Assembly (NCBI RefSeq): GCF_006337105.1
Contig: NZ_CP040871.1
Span: 496,001-560,000 of the forward strand
Length of the DNA stretch: 64,000 bases
Direction of reading: 5' to 3'
DNA from: Thermomonas aquatica
GTDB taxonomy: Bacteria > Pseudomonadota > Gammaproteobacteria > Xanthomonadales > Xanthomonadaceae
Part shown: in pieces, positions 1 to 8,634 of the stretch
How positions within the stretch are numbered: the first letter of the stretch is position 1
How the letters are laid out: each line of letters starts with the position of its first letter
Notes under the pieces: generated by a model
What the model was told of the DNA's origin: nothing
Seen by the model: only the letters and a program-made list of their open reading frames with translations
The model's database searches: none
Program-made: the position numbers and the translations under genes

Positions 1-998
1 ACCGGCGATGCGCCAACGACATAGACCGAACCCGGCGCCGACAGGCAGTAGTTCATCGAGCGCCCGCAATACTGCGAAAACGAAAGTAGCTGCGTCGGGT
101 TTTCCGGGTCCAGCGCCGCCACGGTCAGCCAGCCACGCTCCAGGCCCAGGGACGGCGCCAGCGTCGGCAGCGAGGAGGTATCGGAGGGATCGGCGCGGAA
201 ACGCGCATCGTTGCCGTAGTTGCCGTTGGCGAACACCACCAGTCCGTTCTTGTTGAGGATGAAGTCGGTGTAGCCGGCGGCCATCGCGGTTGCGCCGGCC
301 GCCTCGTCCTCGAAATACACGCCGCCCCAGGAATTGTTGATGATCCGCGCGCCATGCGCATACAGGTCGGCATGCGCGTCGTCGAGGAAATCGGCGAAGC
401 CGGCCGCATCCGCCGTACTGACGGCATTGCCTTGCCCGGAGCCATCGTCGACCGGCGGGTTGTCCGACAGGAATCGCCCGGAAATGATCGTCGCCGCCGG
501 CGCGACGCCGCCGGGCCAGCGCCCGATCGCCGACCCGGCAGCCGTCAACGCGACCCAGGTGCCGTGCTCGAGCACATAGTCGACATTGGGATTGTTGGGT
601 GGCGAGTTCAGGTAGAACCCGTTGTAGGCCACGCGTGGACTGAGCTGCGGGTGGTTCCTGCGCACGCCGGAATCGAGGATGCCGATGCCGATGCCCGAAC
701 CCAGCGCACCCGCGCCAAGCGAAGCGCCGGCATTGATGACCTGGAGTTGCTTGCCGAACTGCGCATCGAAGGCCAGCGCCGCCCCCTGTGTCGGGATCGT
801 CGGCGGATTCGGCTGGGTCAGCGTGCCGTCGTTCGCCACGGTGGGCGTGAAGCCGGGCCCGGAAGGCGTGACCGGCGGCGGGTTCGAGCGCACGCCGCCC
901 CCGCCCCCGCATGCGGCCAGCGCCAGCGCGATCGCGCACGGCAACAATGCGGCAGCCTTGGCGCGCGTGCCGCGGGACATCGTTCGATCCGGAGTCAT
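1..998 (-). CDS. S8 (subtilisin-like) serine peptidase lipoprotein, C-terminus beyond window edge
   Basis: The translation starts at an ATG preceded by AGGAAGG at good spacing; an in-frame ATG at 980 is the alternative. Residues 15-30 form a lipoprotein signal ending in LALAAC (Cys30), followed by a Gly-rich linker, so the enzyme is probably anchored to a membrane. The subtilase Asp motif (GILDSGV, Asp near residue 109), the His motif (EHGTWVA, His near 145) and the NNSWGG substrate-binding segment are all present. The catalytic Ser (GTS) would lie beyond position 1. Surface-exposed or autotransported subtilases of this kind are common in the Lysobacter/Xanthomonas group; whether a beta-barrel follows cannot be seen. 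It is transcribed divergently from the thiolase. Confidence 0.85.
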   Translation of the reverse strand, partial: MTPDRTMSRGTRAKAAALLPCAIALALAACGGGGGVRSNPPPVTPSGPGFTPTVANDGTLTQPNPPTIPTQGAALAFDAQFGKQLQVINAGASLGAGALGSGIGIGILDSGVRRNHPQLSPRVAYNGFYLNSPPNNPNVDYVLEHGTWVALTAAGSAIGRWPGGVAPAATIISGRFLSDNPPVDDGSGQGNAVSTADAAGFADFLDDAHADLYAHGARIINNSWGGVYFEDEAAGATAMAAGYTDFILNKNGLVVFANGNYGNDARFRADPSDTSSLPTLAPSLGLERGWLTVAALDPENPTQLLSFSQYCGRSMNYCLSAPGSVYVVGASP

Positions 999-1207
999 GT
1001 GGCCTTCCTGCATCGCGCCAGCGGCCCGCGGCCGCCCGCATGCGCGAACACGATTGTTGTATGCCATGCCGGCGCATCCGACAACGGCTGCTTGCTGAAC
1101 GCGCCGATCCATGCTGCGCTGCGGCATGAACGGTGATTTCGCGCCATAATCGGAAGATCGAACCTGCCACCCGGCCCAGCCGGACCCATGCAATCCCGGA
1201 GCCCCAC

Positions 1208-2383
1208 ATGAGCGACGTCGTCATCGTCGGTGCCAAGCGCACCGCCATCGGTTCCTTCCTCGGCCAGTTCACCGGTACGCCCACGCCGGCGCTCGGCACG
1301 GCGGCCATTTCCGCCGCGCTCGCCCAGTCCGGCGTCGCCGGCGACAAGGTGGACGAGGTGATCATGGGCTGCGTGCTGCCGGCCGGCCTGGGCCAGGCGC
1401 CCGCGCGCCAGGCCTCGCGCGCCGCTGGCATCGCCGATGCCGCCGGTTGCACCACCATCAACAAGGTCTGCGGTTCGGGCATGAAGGCGGTGATGCTGGC
1501 CCACGACCTGATCAAGGCCGGCTCCGCGCAAGTGGTGGTCGCCGGCGGCATGGAGTCGATGACCAATGCCCCGCACCTGCTCAACAACTCGCGCACCGGC
1601 ATCCGCTACGGCAGCGCCGAGATGCTCGACCACATGGCCTGGGACGGCCTGACCAATCCCTACGACGGCAAGGCGATGGGCGTGTTCGGCGATGCCGCCT
1701 GCGCCAAGTACGGCTACGACCGCGCCGCGGTCGACGCCTATTCCGCGGAAAGCGCCAGGCGTGCGCAGGCCGCGCAGGCCAATGGCGCGTTCGCCGACGA
1801 GATCGCCGCGGTCACGGTCAAGACCCGCAAGGGCGAGGTCGTGGTCGACAAGGACGAGGAACCCGGCAAGATCGACCTCAACAAGATCCCGGAGCTGCGC
1901 GCCGCCTTCGGCAAGGACGGCGTGCTGACCGCGGCCTCCTCCTCGAAGATTTCCGACGGTGCCGCGGCGCTGGTGGTGATGTCCGCCGAAGCCGCGGCCG
2001 CCGCCGGCGCCCAGCCGCTGGCCCGGATCGTCGCCCATGCCACCCATGCGCAGGCGCCGGAATGGTTCACCACCGCGCCGGTCGCGGCGCTGAAGAACGT
2101 GCTGGACAAGGCCGGCTGGTCGGTGGCCGACGTCGACCTGTTCGAGGTCAACGAGGCCTTCGCCTGCGTGGCGATGGCGCCGATGAGCGACCTCGGCATC
2201 CCCCACGACAAGCTGAACGTGAATGGCGGCGCGCTGGCGCTGGGCCACCCGATCGGGGCCTCCGGCGCCCGCCTGCTCGTCACCCTGCTGAACGCCCTCA
2301 AGGCCCGCGGCGGCAAGCGTGGCGTGGCATCGTTGTGCATTGGCGGCGGCGAGGCGACCGCCATGGCCATCGAACTTTCGTGA
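1208..2383 (+). CDS. acetyl-CoA C-acetyltransferase (thiolase)
   Basis: A 391-residue thiolase of normal length. It condenses two acetyl-CoA to acetoacetyl-CoA or cleaves the reverse way. The nucleophile Cys88 sits in NKVCGSGMK, His347 in GHPIGASGAR and the second Cys377 in CIGGGEA, so the full catalytic set is present. The ATG at 1208 starts MSDVVIVGAKRT, the usual thiolase N-terminus; an earlier in-frame ATG at 1133 would add a non-homologous leader. With the leucine-degradation genes downstream it can convert acetoacetate-derived acetoacetyl-CoA to acetyl-CoA, though a role in polyhydroxyalkanoate or fatty-acid metabolism is equally possible from sequence alone. Confidence 0.93.
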   Translation: MSDVVIVGAKRTAIGSFLGQFTGTPTPALGTAAISAALAQSGVAGDKVDEVIMGCVLPAGLGQAPARQASRAAGIADAAGCTTINKVCGSGMKAVMLAHDLIKAGSAQVVVAGGMESMTNAPHLLNNSRTGIRYGSAEMLDHMAWDGLTNPYDGKAMGVFGDAACAKYGYDRAAVDAYSAESARRAQAAQANGAFADEIAAVTVKTRKGEVVVDKDEEPGKIDLNKIPELRAAFGKDGVLTAASSSKISDGAAALVVMSAEAAAAAGAQPLARIVAHATHAQAPEWFTTAPVAALKNVLDKAGWSVADVDLFEVNEAFACVAMAPMSDLGIPHDKLNVNGGALALGHPIGASGARLLVTLLNALKARGGKRGVASLCIGGGEATAMAIELS

Positions 2384-2423
2384 CGTACTTAAACGAACAC
2401 ATGAAAAAAAGTCGGCCAACCGC

Positions 2424-2456
2424 TTGACACGCGACATTGGCTTGTCATCATGTTAC
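2424..2456 (+). promoter_or_regulatory. candidate promoter of the first Ala-rich lipoprotein gene
   Basis: A perfect sigma-70 -35 hexamer TTGACA lies at 2424-2429. The best -10-like sequences 18-21 bases downstream (TCATGT or TGTTAC) are weak, so the exact -10 is uncertain. The position, about 55-80 bases before the ATG at 2511, fits a promoter for that gene. Confidence 0.4.
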
Positions 2457-2510
2457 TGGCGCGCAGTTTGCGCGTTGCCAAACCAATTTCAACGACGAGG
2501 AATCCGTATC

Positions 2511-2861
2511 ATGTCGATCAACAAGATCCTGCTGGCGATGGCTCTGGGCCTGGCCCTGACCGCTTGCAGCAACCAGGAGCAGGCTGCCGACGCCGCTGCT
2601 GCTGCTGGCGACGCCCAGGCTGCCGCCGACACCGCCGCCGCCACCGGCGACGCCGCTGCCGCCGACGCCGCCCAGGCCGCCGCCGACACCGCCGCTTCGG
2701 CCGCTGACGCCGCCGCTGCTTCGGCCGACGCCACCGCCGCCGCCGCCACCCCGGCTGCTGCCGACAATGCTGCCGACGCCGCTGGCCAGGCTGCCGACGC
2801 CGCCGAGCAGGCTGCCGACGCTGCCAAGCAGGCTTCGGAAGCTGCTACCGAAAAGAAGTAA
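2511..2861 (+). CDS. small Ala-rich lipoprotein (first of tandem pair)
   Basis: A 116-residue protein. Residues 1-19 are a lipoprotein signal peptide with lipobox LTAC (Cys19). Position +2 is Ser, which favours outer-membrane sorting. The mature part is almost entirely Ala, Asp, Gln and Thr in repeated AADAA / AADTAA units that should form one long helix or coiled coil, and it ends in Lys-Lys. No catalytic domain is visible. The chosen ATG directly precedes the signal peptide, and a rho-independent terminator follows. The overall plan (lipid anchor, Ala-rich helix, C-terminal Lys) recalls Braun lipoprotein, but there is no clear sequence identity; function is unknown. Confidence 0.8.
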   Translation: MSINKILLAMALGLALTACSNQEQAADAAAAAGDAQAAADTAAATGDAAAADAAQAAADTAASAADAAAASADATAAAATPAAADNAADAAGQAADAAEQAADAAKQASEAATEKK

Positions 2862-2908
2862 TCCGACAGGCGTCGATCGCCTATTCAGATTGCTGTAGAA
2901 TCGGGGAA

Positions 2909-2933
2909 GCCGTCGGTGCGCCGACGGCTTTTT
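2909..2933 (+). terminator. rho-independent terminator
   Basis: An 8-bp perfect stem (GCCGTCGG / CCGACGGC) with a 4-base loop, followed by five T. It lies about 50 bases after the stop of the first Ala-rich lipoprotein gene, so the two paralogues are separate transcripts. Confidence 0.85.
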
Positions 2934-3065
2934 CGTACGTCCCGGTCCGCCGGGTTGCTGTAAGTCAGTGAACGACCCGCCGGCCCAGAGGCCGGATCGC
3001 TAAGCGCACTGGCGTTGCCTGATCCGCAAACCGATCCATTTCAGACAACTCCTCAGGAGAGAACC

Positions 3066-3452
3066 ATGAACACCAAGCTTTACGTGCTCCTCGCCGCTGG
3101 CGTCCTCGCTCTGTCGGCCTGCAAGAACGAAGCCGCCGACGCCGCCGCTGCTGACGCCGCTGCCGCCACCGAGCAGGCTGCCGACGCCGCCTCCACCGCT
3201 GCCAACGCCGCTGGCGACGCCGCTGCCGCTGCCGGCGACGCCGCCGCTGCGACCGCCGACGCCGCTGCCACCGCGACCACCGACGCCGCTGCCACCGCCG
3301 CTGCCGCTTCGGCCGACGCCGCTGCCGGCGCCGCTGCCGCTGCGACCGATGCCGCCGCGACCGCGACCGACGCTGCCAAGGACGCCGCTGCCGACGCCGC
3401 TGGCGCCGTCAAGGATGGCGCTGCCAAGGTCGAAGAAGCCGCCAAGAAGTAA
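3066..3452 (+). CDS. small Ala-rich lipoprotein (second of tandem pair)
   Basis: A 128-residue paralogue of the preceding small lipoprotein. Residues 1-19 form a signal peptide with lipobox LSAC (Cys19, as in its neighbour) and +2 Lys, so no Asp retention signal. The rest is Ala/Asp/Thr repeats ending in a more charged tail (VEEAAKK). The ATG is preceded by AGGAGAG at good spacing. It should be a helical periplasm-facing rod tethered to the outer membrane. The C-terminal Lys-Lys is shared with its neighbour. No enzymatic motif is present. Low-complexity expansion of GCC/GCT codons suggests repeat-driven length variation. Confidence 0.82.
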   Translation: MNTKLYVLLAAGVLALSACKNEAADAAAADAAAATEQAADAASTAANAAGDAAAAAGDAAAATADAAATATTDAAATAAAASADAAAGAAAAATDAAATATDAAKDAAADAAGAVKDGAAKVEEAAKK

Positions 3453-3480
3453 TCCTTCTTCGCTGCATGCAAGACCCGGA

Positions 3481-3508
3481 AGGCCCGCTTCGGCGGGCCT
3501 TTCTCTTT
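3481..3508 (+). terminator. rho-independent terminator
   Basis: An AGGCCCGC / GCGGGCCT stem with a TTCG tetraloop, followed by TTCTCTTT. It sits 28 bases after the second Ala-rich lipoprotein stop. Confidence 0.85.
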
Positions 3509-3608
3509 GCTGGCGGGGAGCCCGCACCCGCACCGGCACACCTGCGTGCCCGGAGCGGATGAACGCGAACGGGTATCCTGTCGCATTCGCCGCATCGACC
3601 ATCCACGC

Positions 3609-5219
3609 ATGCCCGCGCTGACTTCGCAGATCGACCCCCGCTCGCAGGATTTCGCCGACAACGCCGCCTTCCATCGCGAACTGGTCGCCGAGCTCGACCG
3701 CCGCCTGGCCCGCGCCGCCGACGGCGGTGGCGAGAAGGCCCGCGCCAAGCACAGCGAACGCGGCAAGCTGCTGCCGCGCGAGCGCATCGACGCCCTGCTC
3801 GATCCCGGCTCGCCGTTCCTGGAAATCGCCCCGCTCGCCGCCGAAGGCATGTACGACGATGCCGCGCCCGCCGCCGGCATGGTCTGCGGCATCGGCCGGG
3901 TGATGGGCCAGGAAGTCGTCATCGTCGCCAACGACGCCACCGTCAAGGGCGGCACCTACTTCCCGATGACGGTGAAGAAGCACCTGCGCGCGCAGGAGAT
4001 CGCCCGCGAGAACCGCCTGCCCTGCCTCTACCTGGTCGATTCCGGCGGCGCCTTCCTGCCGCTGCAGGACGAGGTGTTCCCGGACCGCGAGCACTTCGGC
4101 CGGATCTTCTACAACCAGGCGCGGATGAGCGCGGAAAACATCCCGCAGGTCGCGGTGGTGATGGGCAGTTGCACCGCCGGCGGTGCCTATGTGCCGGCGA
4201 TGAGCGACGAATCCGTCATCGTCAAGGAACAGGGCACGATCTTCCTCGGCGGCCCGCCGCTGGTGAAGGCCGCGACCGGCGAAGTGGTCGATGCCGAGGA
4301 ACTCGGCGGCGCCGACGTGCACACCCGCATCTCCGGCGTGGCCGACCATTTCGCCGAGGACGACCGCCATGCGCTGCAGATCGCACGCGGGATCGTCGGT
4401 TCGTTCAACCGCAAGAAGGTGTTGCCGGTCGCGACGCAGCAGTCGCGCGAGCCGCTGTTCGCGGCCGAAGAGCTGTACGGCATCGTGCCGAAGGACGCGC
4501 GCCGTCCATTCGACATCCGCGAGGTGATCGCGCGCGTGGTCGACGGCAGCGAGTTCCAGGAGTTCAAGGCGCGCTACGGCAGCACCCTGGTCACCGGCTT
4601 CGCCCACCTGCACGGCTACCCGGTCGGGATCGTCGCCAACAACGGCATCCTGTTCGCCGAATCCGCGCTCAAGGGCGCGCACTTCATCGAGCTGTGCAAC
4701 CAGCGCGGCATCCCGCTGGTGTTCCTGCAGAACATCACCGGCTTCATGGTCGGCAAGAAGTACGAGCAGGCCGGCATCGCGAAAGACGGCGCGAAGATGG
4801 TGACGGCTGTCGCGTGTTCGCACGTGCCGAAGTTCACCGTGGTGATCGGCGGCAGCTTCGGCGCCGGCAATTACGCGATGTGCGGCCGCGCCTACGGTGC
4901 GCGCTTCCTGTGGATGTGGCCGAACGCGCGAATCAGCGTGATGGGCGGCGAACAGGCCGCGTCGGTGCTGGCGACGGTGAAGCGCGACGGCATCGAGGCG
5001 CGTGGCGGCGTGTGGACGCCGGACGAAGAGGACGCGTTCAAGGCGCCGATCCGCCAGCAATACGAAGACCAGGGCAATCCGTATTACGCCACGGCGCGAC
5101 TGTGGGACGACGGCATCATCGACCCGGCCGATACCCGCCGCGTGCTGGGGCTGGGATTGTCGGCATCGCTCAATGCGCCGATCGAAGACCGCACGCGCTT
5201 CGGCGTGTTCCGGATGTGA
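3609..5219 (+). CDS. liuB: methylcrotonyl-CoA carboxylase, carboxyltransferase (beta) subunit
   Basis: A 536-residue acyl-CoA carboxyltransferase of usual length. It transfers CO2 from carboxybiotin to 3-methylcrotonyl-CoA in leucine degradation. Typical MCC-beta segments are present, including [15 protein letters not shown] near the N-terminus, [27 protein letters not shown] and the C-terminal [17 protein letters not shown]. Start [12 protein letters not shown] is the family-typical N-terminus; the frame is open further upstream but without similarity. Its alpha-subunit partner is at 9420, and the two are separated by bactofilin and feo genes. Assignment to MCC rather than propionyl- or geranyl-CoA carboxylase relies on the nearby liuC, liuD and liuE. 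Confidence 0.93.
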   Translation: MPALTSQIDPRSQDFADNAAFHRELVAELDRRLARAADGGGEKARAKHSERGKLLPRERIDALLDPGSPFLEIAPLAAEGMYDDAAPAAGMVCGIGRVMGQEVVIVANDATVKGGTYFPMTVKKHLRAQEIARENRLPCLYLVDSGGAFLPLQDEVFPDREHFGRIFYNQARMSAENIPQVAVVMGSCTAGGAYVPAMSDESVIVKEQGTIFLGGPPLVKAATGEVVDAEELGGADVHTRISGVADHFAEDDRHALQIARGIVGSFNRKKVLPVATQQSREPLFAAEELYGIVPKDARRPFDIREVIARVVDGSEFQEFKARYGSTLVTGFAHLHGYPVGIVANNGILFAESALKGAHFIELCNQRGIPLVFLQNITGFMVGKKYEQAGIAKDGAKMVTAVACSHVPKFTVVIGGSFGAGNYAMCGRAYGARFLWMWPNARISVMGGEQAASVLATVKRDGIEARGGVWTPDEEDAFKAPIRQQYEDQGNPYYATARLWDDGIIDPADTRRVLGLGLSASLNAPIEDRTRFGVFRM

Positions 5220-5325
5220 CCCACTTCGCGATCAGCCACTTGCGCGAGCAACCTGTCGCATTCACGCAGGAAATCGCCGCAAAGTGGTGATAGCCTCGGC
5301 AGTCCGCCCCCGAGGAACCACTGCA

Positions 5326-5820
5326 ATGGCCATCTGGAAAGACCCGACCCCGGCGAAGGCCGAACCCTCCCGTTTCGATGCCCCCGCGCCTGCGCCGGTC
5401 AACGAAGCGCCGCAGGCCGCGCCCGCGCCGACCCCGATCCGCGCGGTGGAAACCACGGCCCGCGAATCCGTCATCGCCGCCGACCTGACCATCGAAGGCA
5501 AGATCGAAGGCGCCGGCCACGTGCGCATCGCCGGCAAGTTCAAGGGCGACGTCAAGGTGCAGGGCAACCTCACCATCGACCAGGGCGCCAAGGTCGCCGG
5601 TGGCGTGGCCGCCAACAAGGTGACCCTGGCCGGCGAGCTGGACGGCAACATCGACTCCGCGCAGCAGGTCGAACTGCTGCAGAGCGGCGTGATCAACGGC
5701 GACCTGAAGGCCGGGTCGCTGACCGTCGCCGCCGGCTCGCGCATCCGCGGCCACATCGAATGCGGCTGGGACAAGGACGGCAAGTCCGCGTCGAAGACGG
5801 AGTCCGGCAACGCCGCATGA
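5326..5820 (+). CDS. bactofilin family polymer-forming protein
   Basis: A 164-residue protein: a Pro/Ala-rich N-terminal tail (about 1-45), a bactofilin (DUF583) beta-helix core (about 46-145) with regular hydrophobic repeats such as LTIEGKIEGAGHVRI and ADLTI/NLTI turns, then a short charged tail. Bactofilins polymerise without nucleotides and organise cell-envelope machinery. The ATG at 5326 has GAGGAA upstream. Its stop overlaps the next ATG (ATGA), so it is translationally coupled to a zinc-ribbon protein. There is no M23 peptidase neighbour here, unlike many bactofilin loci. Confidence 0.88.
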   Translation: MAIWKDPTPAKAEPSRFDAPAPAPVNEAPQAAPAPTPIRAVETTARESVIAADLTIEGKIEGAGHVRIAGKFKGDVKVQGNLTIDQGAKVAGGVAANKVTLAGELDGNIDSAQQVELLQSGVINGDLKAGSLTVAAGSRIRGHIECGWDKDGKSASKTESGNAA

Positions 5821-6173
5821 GCGCGGTGCGTCCCGGCACGGCAGGTGCCACCCGCACCTGCCCGCATTGCAAGGCCACGATCCTGGAAAGCTCGTCGGTC
5901 TGCCCGGCCTGCCGTGGGCATCTCAAATTCGACGCGCCGGCGATCGAGGCGGCGCAACGCTTCGTGCCGCTGAAGGTGGAAGGCACGATCAACGCCCAGG
6001 ACGACGGCGCGTTCGAATACACGATGGTGGTGGTGATCCGCAACGAACGCGGCGAGGAAATCGGCCGCCACGTGGCCGGCGTGGGCGCGGTGTTCCCCGG
6101 CGAATCGCGCAGCTTCGATGTCAGCGTGGAGGCGGTGCCGGCCCATCCCGGCAAGCGCCGGCTCAAGCACTAG
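5817..6173 (+). CDS. zinc-ribbon protein coupled to bactofilin
   Basis: A 118-residue protein with two CxxC knuckles (Cys15/18 and Cys29/32) forming a zinc ribbon. An all-beta region of about 80 residues follows, with an FEYTMVVVIRNERGEEIGR strand pattern that looks like a FxLYD/CARDB-type extracellular or cytoplasmic beta domain. The start ATG overlaps the bactofilin stop codon. The 3' end abuts, tail to tail, the minus-strand feo operon with no spacer. Specific function is unknown; coupling suggests it works with the bactofilin polymer. Confidence 0.72.
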   Translation: MSAVRPGTAGATRTCPHCKATILESSSVCPACRGHLKFDAPAIEAAQRFVPLKVEGTINAQDDGAFEYTMVVVIRNERGEEIGRHVAGVGAVFPGESRSFDVSVEAVPAHPGKRRLKH

Positions 6174-6407
6174 TCAGTCGCAACCGTCGCAACCGCCGCA
6201 ATCCCTGTCGCCCGTTTTCGGCATGGGCGCGATGGATCGGCCCAGCGTCTTCATCCATCCCGGCTTGCCCTCGCGCAGCAGCGGCAGGGCGAGGGCGATG
6301 CGCAGCCTGCGCGTGGCGTTCGGGAACTGCTTGCGCATGACCACAACGATGCTGGCCAGCACCGCCAGCGCGATGACGAGGTACTGCGCGAGCAGGCCGG
6401 CATCCAT
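6174..6407 (-). CDS. FeoB-associated Cys-rich membrane protein
   Basis: A 77-residue protein with one N-terminal transmembrane helix (about residues 7-25), a basic patch, and a Cys-rich tail DCGGCDGCD. Its ATG shares a base with the feoB stop (TGATG), so it is the third gene of the feo operon. The topology and position match the FeoB-associated Cys-rich membrane protein group, which often replaces FeoC. A role in iron hand-over or FeoB assembly is inferred, not shown. The C-terminal Cys cluster could bind Fe(II) or an Fe-S cluster. Confidence 0.75.
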   Translation of the reverse strand: MDAGLLAQYLVIALAVLASIVVVMRKQFPNATRRLRIALALPLLREGKPGWMKTLGRSIAPMPKTGDRDCGGCDGCD

Positions 6408-8251
6408 CAGCCCGCGCCCATCGCCAGCGCGATCCGGTAGGTGGCGAACGACGCGATCCACGCCAGCGCGAACAGATAGCCGGCGGCGAACGCGGTCTGC
6501 TTCCACGAATGGGTTTCGCGCCTGATCGTGGCCAGGGTGGAAATGCACTGCGGCGCATAGATGAACCACACCAGCAGCGACAACCCGGTGGCCAGCGACC
6601 AGTCCTGCGCGATCAACGGGCCCAGCGCCCGGCTGGCGGCATCGTCGCTGGTGGCGGCCACCGCGTAGACGGTGGCCAGCGACGACACCATTACCTCGCG
6701 CGCGGCCATGGTCGGGATCAGCGCGATGCTGATCCGCCAGTCGAAGCCCAGCGGCGAAAACAGCAATTCCAGCGCGCGTCCGATGCGCCCGGCGAAGCTG
6801 TCCTCGATGCCGACGCCGGCGGGGAAATTCAGCAGGAACCACAGCAGGATGGTCAGCGCCAGGATGATCCCGCCGACCCGCTTGAGGAAGATCATCGCGC
6901 GTTCCCACAGGCCGATCAGCAAGTCGCGGAAATGCGGCACGCGGTACGAAGGCAGCTCCAGCAGCAACGGATGCTCGCCCTTGTCGCGCCGCCACTTCTT
7001 CATCAGCCACGACACCGCCAGCGCGCTGAGGATGCCGGCGGCGTACAGCGCGAACAGCACCAGCCCCGGCAGGTTGAACCAGCCGACCTGCTGCTGCGGG
7101 ATGAAGGCGCCGATCAGCAATGCATACACCGGCAAGCGCGCCGAGCAGGTCATCAGCGGCGCGACCAGGATCGTGGCGATGCGGTCGCGCGGATCCTGGA
7201 TCGAACGCGTCGACATGATCCCCGGCACCGCGCAGGCGAAGCTGGACAGCATCGGGATGAAGCTGCGACCGGACAGGCCGGCGGCGGACATCATGCGATC
7301 GAGCAGGAACGCCGCGCGCGGCAGGTAGCCGCTTTCCTCCAGCGCCAGGATGAAGGCGAACAGGATCAGGATCTGCGGCAGGAACACGATCACCCCGCCC
7401 AGCCCGGCGATGATCCCGTCCACCACCAGCCCCTTCAGCGGGCCGTCCGGCATCGCGTTGCCGACCACCCCGCCCAGCCAGGTGGTGGCGGCCTCGATGC
7501 CGTCCATCATCGGCGTGGCCCAGGCGTACACCGCCTGGAAGATCAGGAACATCACCACGCCCAGCGCGACCAGCCCGAACAGCGGATGCAGCAGCCAGCG
7601 GTCCAGCGCGTCGTCGATCGCCGCGGTGCGGCGCGGCATGCTCACCGTCAGCGCCAGCAGGCGACGGGTCTCGGCGTGCAGGTCCGCATGTTGCGGCAGG
7701 TGCGCGCGCGGCTCGTGCAATACGCCCTGCATCGCGTCCAGTTCGCGCACCAGCGACTGCGCGCCGTCGTGCTGCACGGCCACGGTCTCGACCACCGGCA
7801 CGCCAAGCTCGCGCTGCAAGGCGGGAACGTCGATGGCGATGCCGCGCCGCTTCGCCGCATCGACCATGTTCAGCGCGACCAGCATCGGCCGCCCCAGTTC
7901 GCGCAATTCCAGCGCGAAACGCAGGTGCAGGCGCAGGTTGGTGGCATCGACCACGCAGACCAGCACGTCCGGCGCCGGCTCGCCCGGATAGAAGCCGCGG
8001 ATCAGGTCGCGGGTGACCGCTTCGTCCAGGCTGGCCGCATTGAGGCTGTACGCACCCGGCAGGTCGAGCACCGTGAAGTGGCGACCGGAGGGCGCGTGCA
8101 TCCGCCCTTCCTTGCGTTCCACGGTGACGCCGGCATAGTTCGCGACCTTCTGCCGGCTGCCGGTCAGCAGGTTGAACAACGCGGTCTTGCCGCAGTTCGG
8201 GTTGCCGACCAGGGCGATGCGCGGGACCGCGCTGGCGGCGATCGGGCTCAT
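6407..8251 (-). CDS. feoB: ferrous iron transport protein B
   Basis: A 614-residue FeoB, at the short end for the family. The N-terminal G domain has G1 GNPNCGKT (residues 16-23), G3 DLPGAYSL and G4 NMVD. A helical GDI-like segment follows, then a membrane domain with paired Gate motifs including the conserved Cys in AVPGIM context (FACAVPG) and two nucleoside-recognition-like halves. It imports Fe(II) across the inner membrane with GTP hydrolysis. It overlaps feoA upstream (ATGA-type, 4 bases) and a small Cys-rich membrane protein downstream. A Fur-like site precedes feoA. Confidence 0.96.
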   Translation of the reverse strand: MSPIAASAVPRIALVGNPNCGKTALFNLLTGSRQKVANYAGVTVERKEGRMHAPSGRHFTVLDLPGAYSLNAASLDEAVTRDLIRGFYPGEPAPDVLVCVVDATNLRLHLRFALELRELGRPMLVALNMVDAAKRRGIAIDVPALQRELGVPVVETVAVQHDGAQSLVRELDAMQGVLHEPRAHLPQHADLHAETRRLLALTVSMPRRTAAIDDALDRWLLHPLFGLVALGVVMFLIFQAVYAWATPMMDGIEAATTWLGGVVGNAMPDGPLKGLVVDGIIAGLGGVIVFLPQILILFAFILALEESGYLPRAAFLLDRMMSAAGLSGRSFIPMLSSFACAVPGIMSTRSIQDPRDRIATILVAPLMTCSARLPVYALLIGAFIPQQQVGWFNLPGLVLFALYAAGILSALAVSWLMKKWRRDKGEHPLLLELPSYRVPHFRDLLIGLWERAMIFLKRVGGIILALTILLWFLLNFPAGVGIEDSFAGRIGRALELLFSPLGFDWRISIALIPTMAAREVMVSSLATVYAVAATSDDAASRALGPLIAQDWSLATGLSLLVWFIYAPQCISTLATIRRETHSWKQTAFAAGYLFALAWIASFATYRIALAMGAG

Positions 8252-8496
8252 GCGCCGTCCCCGTCGCGGCGCAGGCGCACCCGCGCGGCCTCGATGCGGC
8301 GCAGGGCGAAGCGGGTGAAGCCGACCTGCACCAGCAGCGGCTCGGCGCCGAACGGTCCGGCGGCCACGATCTCCACCTGCTCGCCGGCGACGAAGCCGAG
8401 CTCGCGCAGGCGACGCGCGATGGCATCGTTCGGCAGGTGGTCCTCGACGCCTTCGACGATGGCCGGCGTGCGCCGGGCGAGCTGGTTCAGGGTCAT
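8248..8496 (-). CDS. feoA: ferrous iron transport protein A
   Basis: An 82-residue SH3-like FeoA that interacts with FeoB. The ATG at 8496 begins MTLNQLARRTPAIVEG, the usual FeoA opening; a TTG at 8523 would add nine residues of unlikely leader. Conserved RRLRELGFVAGEQVEIV is present. The stop overlaps the feoB start, so the operon order is feoA-feoB-Cys-rich protein. Confidence 0.92.
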   Translation of the reverse strand: MTLNQLARRTPAIVEGVEDHLPNDAIARRLRELGFVAGEQVEIVAAGPFGAEPLLVQVGFTRFALRRIEAARVRLRRDGDGA

Positions 8497-8522
8497 GCGT
8501 GGCGGAAGCCGGGCCAGCGGCA

Positions 8523-8542
8523 AATAGGAATAGTTCTCATTC
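8523..8542 (-). promoter_or_regulatory. candidate Fur box upstream of feoA
   Basis: On the minus strand the sequence AATGAGAACTATTCCTATT is an imperfect inverted repeat close to the gammaproteobacterial Fur consensus (GATAATGATAATCATTATC class). It is AT-rich in an otherwise GC-rich region and lies about 30 bases upstream of the feoA ATG. Iron repression of feoAB by Fur is well established in this group; the site itself is inferred from sequence. Confidence 0.55.
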
Positions 8543-8634
8543 TATCATTGGCCGACCCGCGCGTATTGATCCCGGTCAACCCGCCCGCATCGGCAGCGCC
8601 CGGTATCATTCGGCGACTTCATCCGGGATTCGGC

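Noticed and set aside
2319..2510. Upstream extension of the first Ala-rich lipoprotein (frame open from 2319)
   Set aside because: The extension overlaps the thiolase 3' end and would put 64 residues before a clear signal peptide; the ATG at 2511 is the better start.
3000..5060. Minus-strand open frame of 686 codons with a Gly/Ser-rich end
   Set aside because: It is the complement of the second Ala-rich lipoprotein and MCC beta genes; the composition reflects mirrored GCC/GCG codons.
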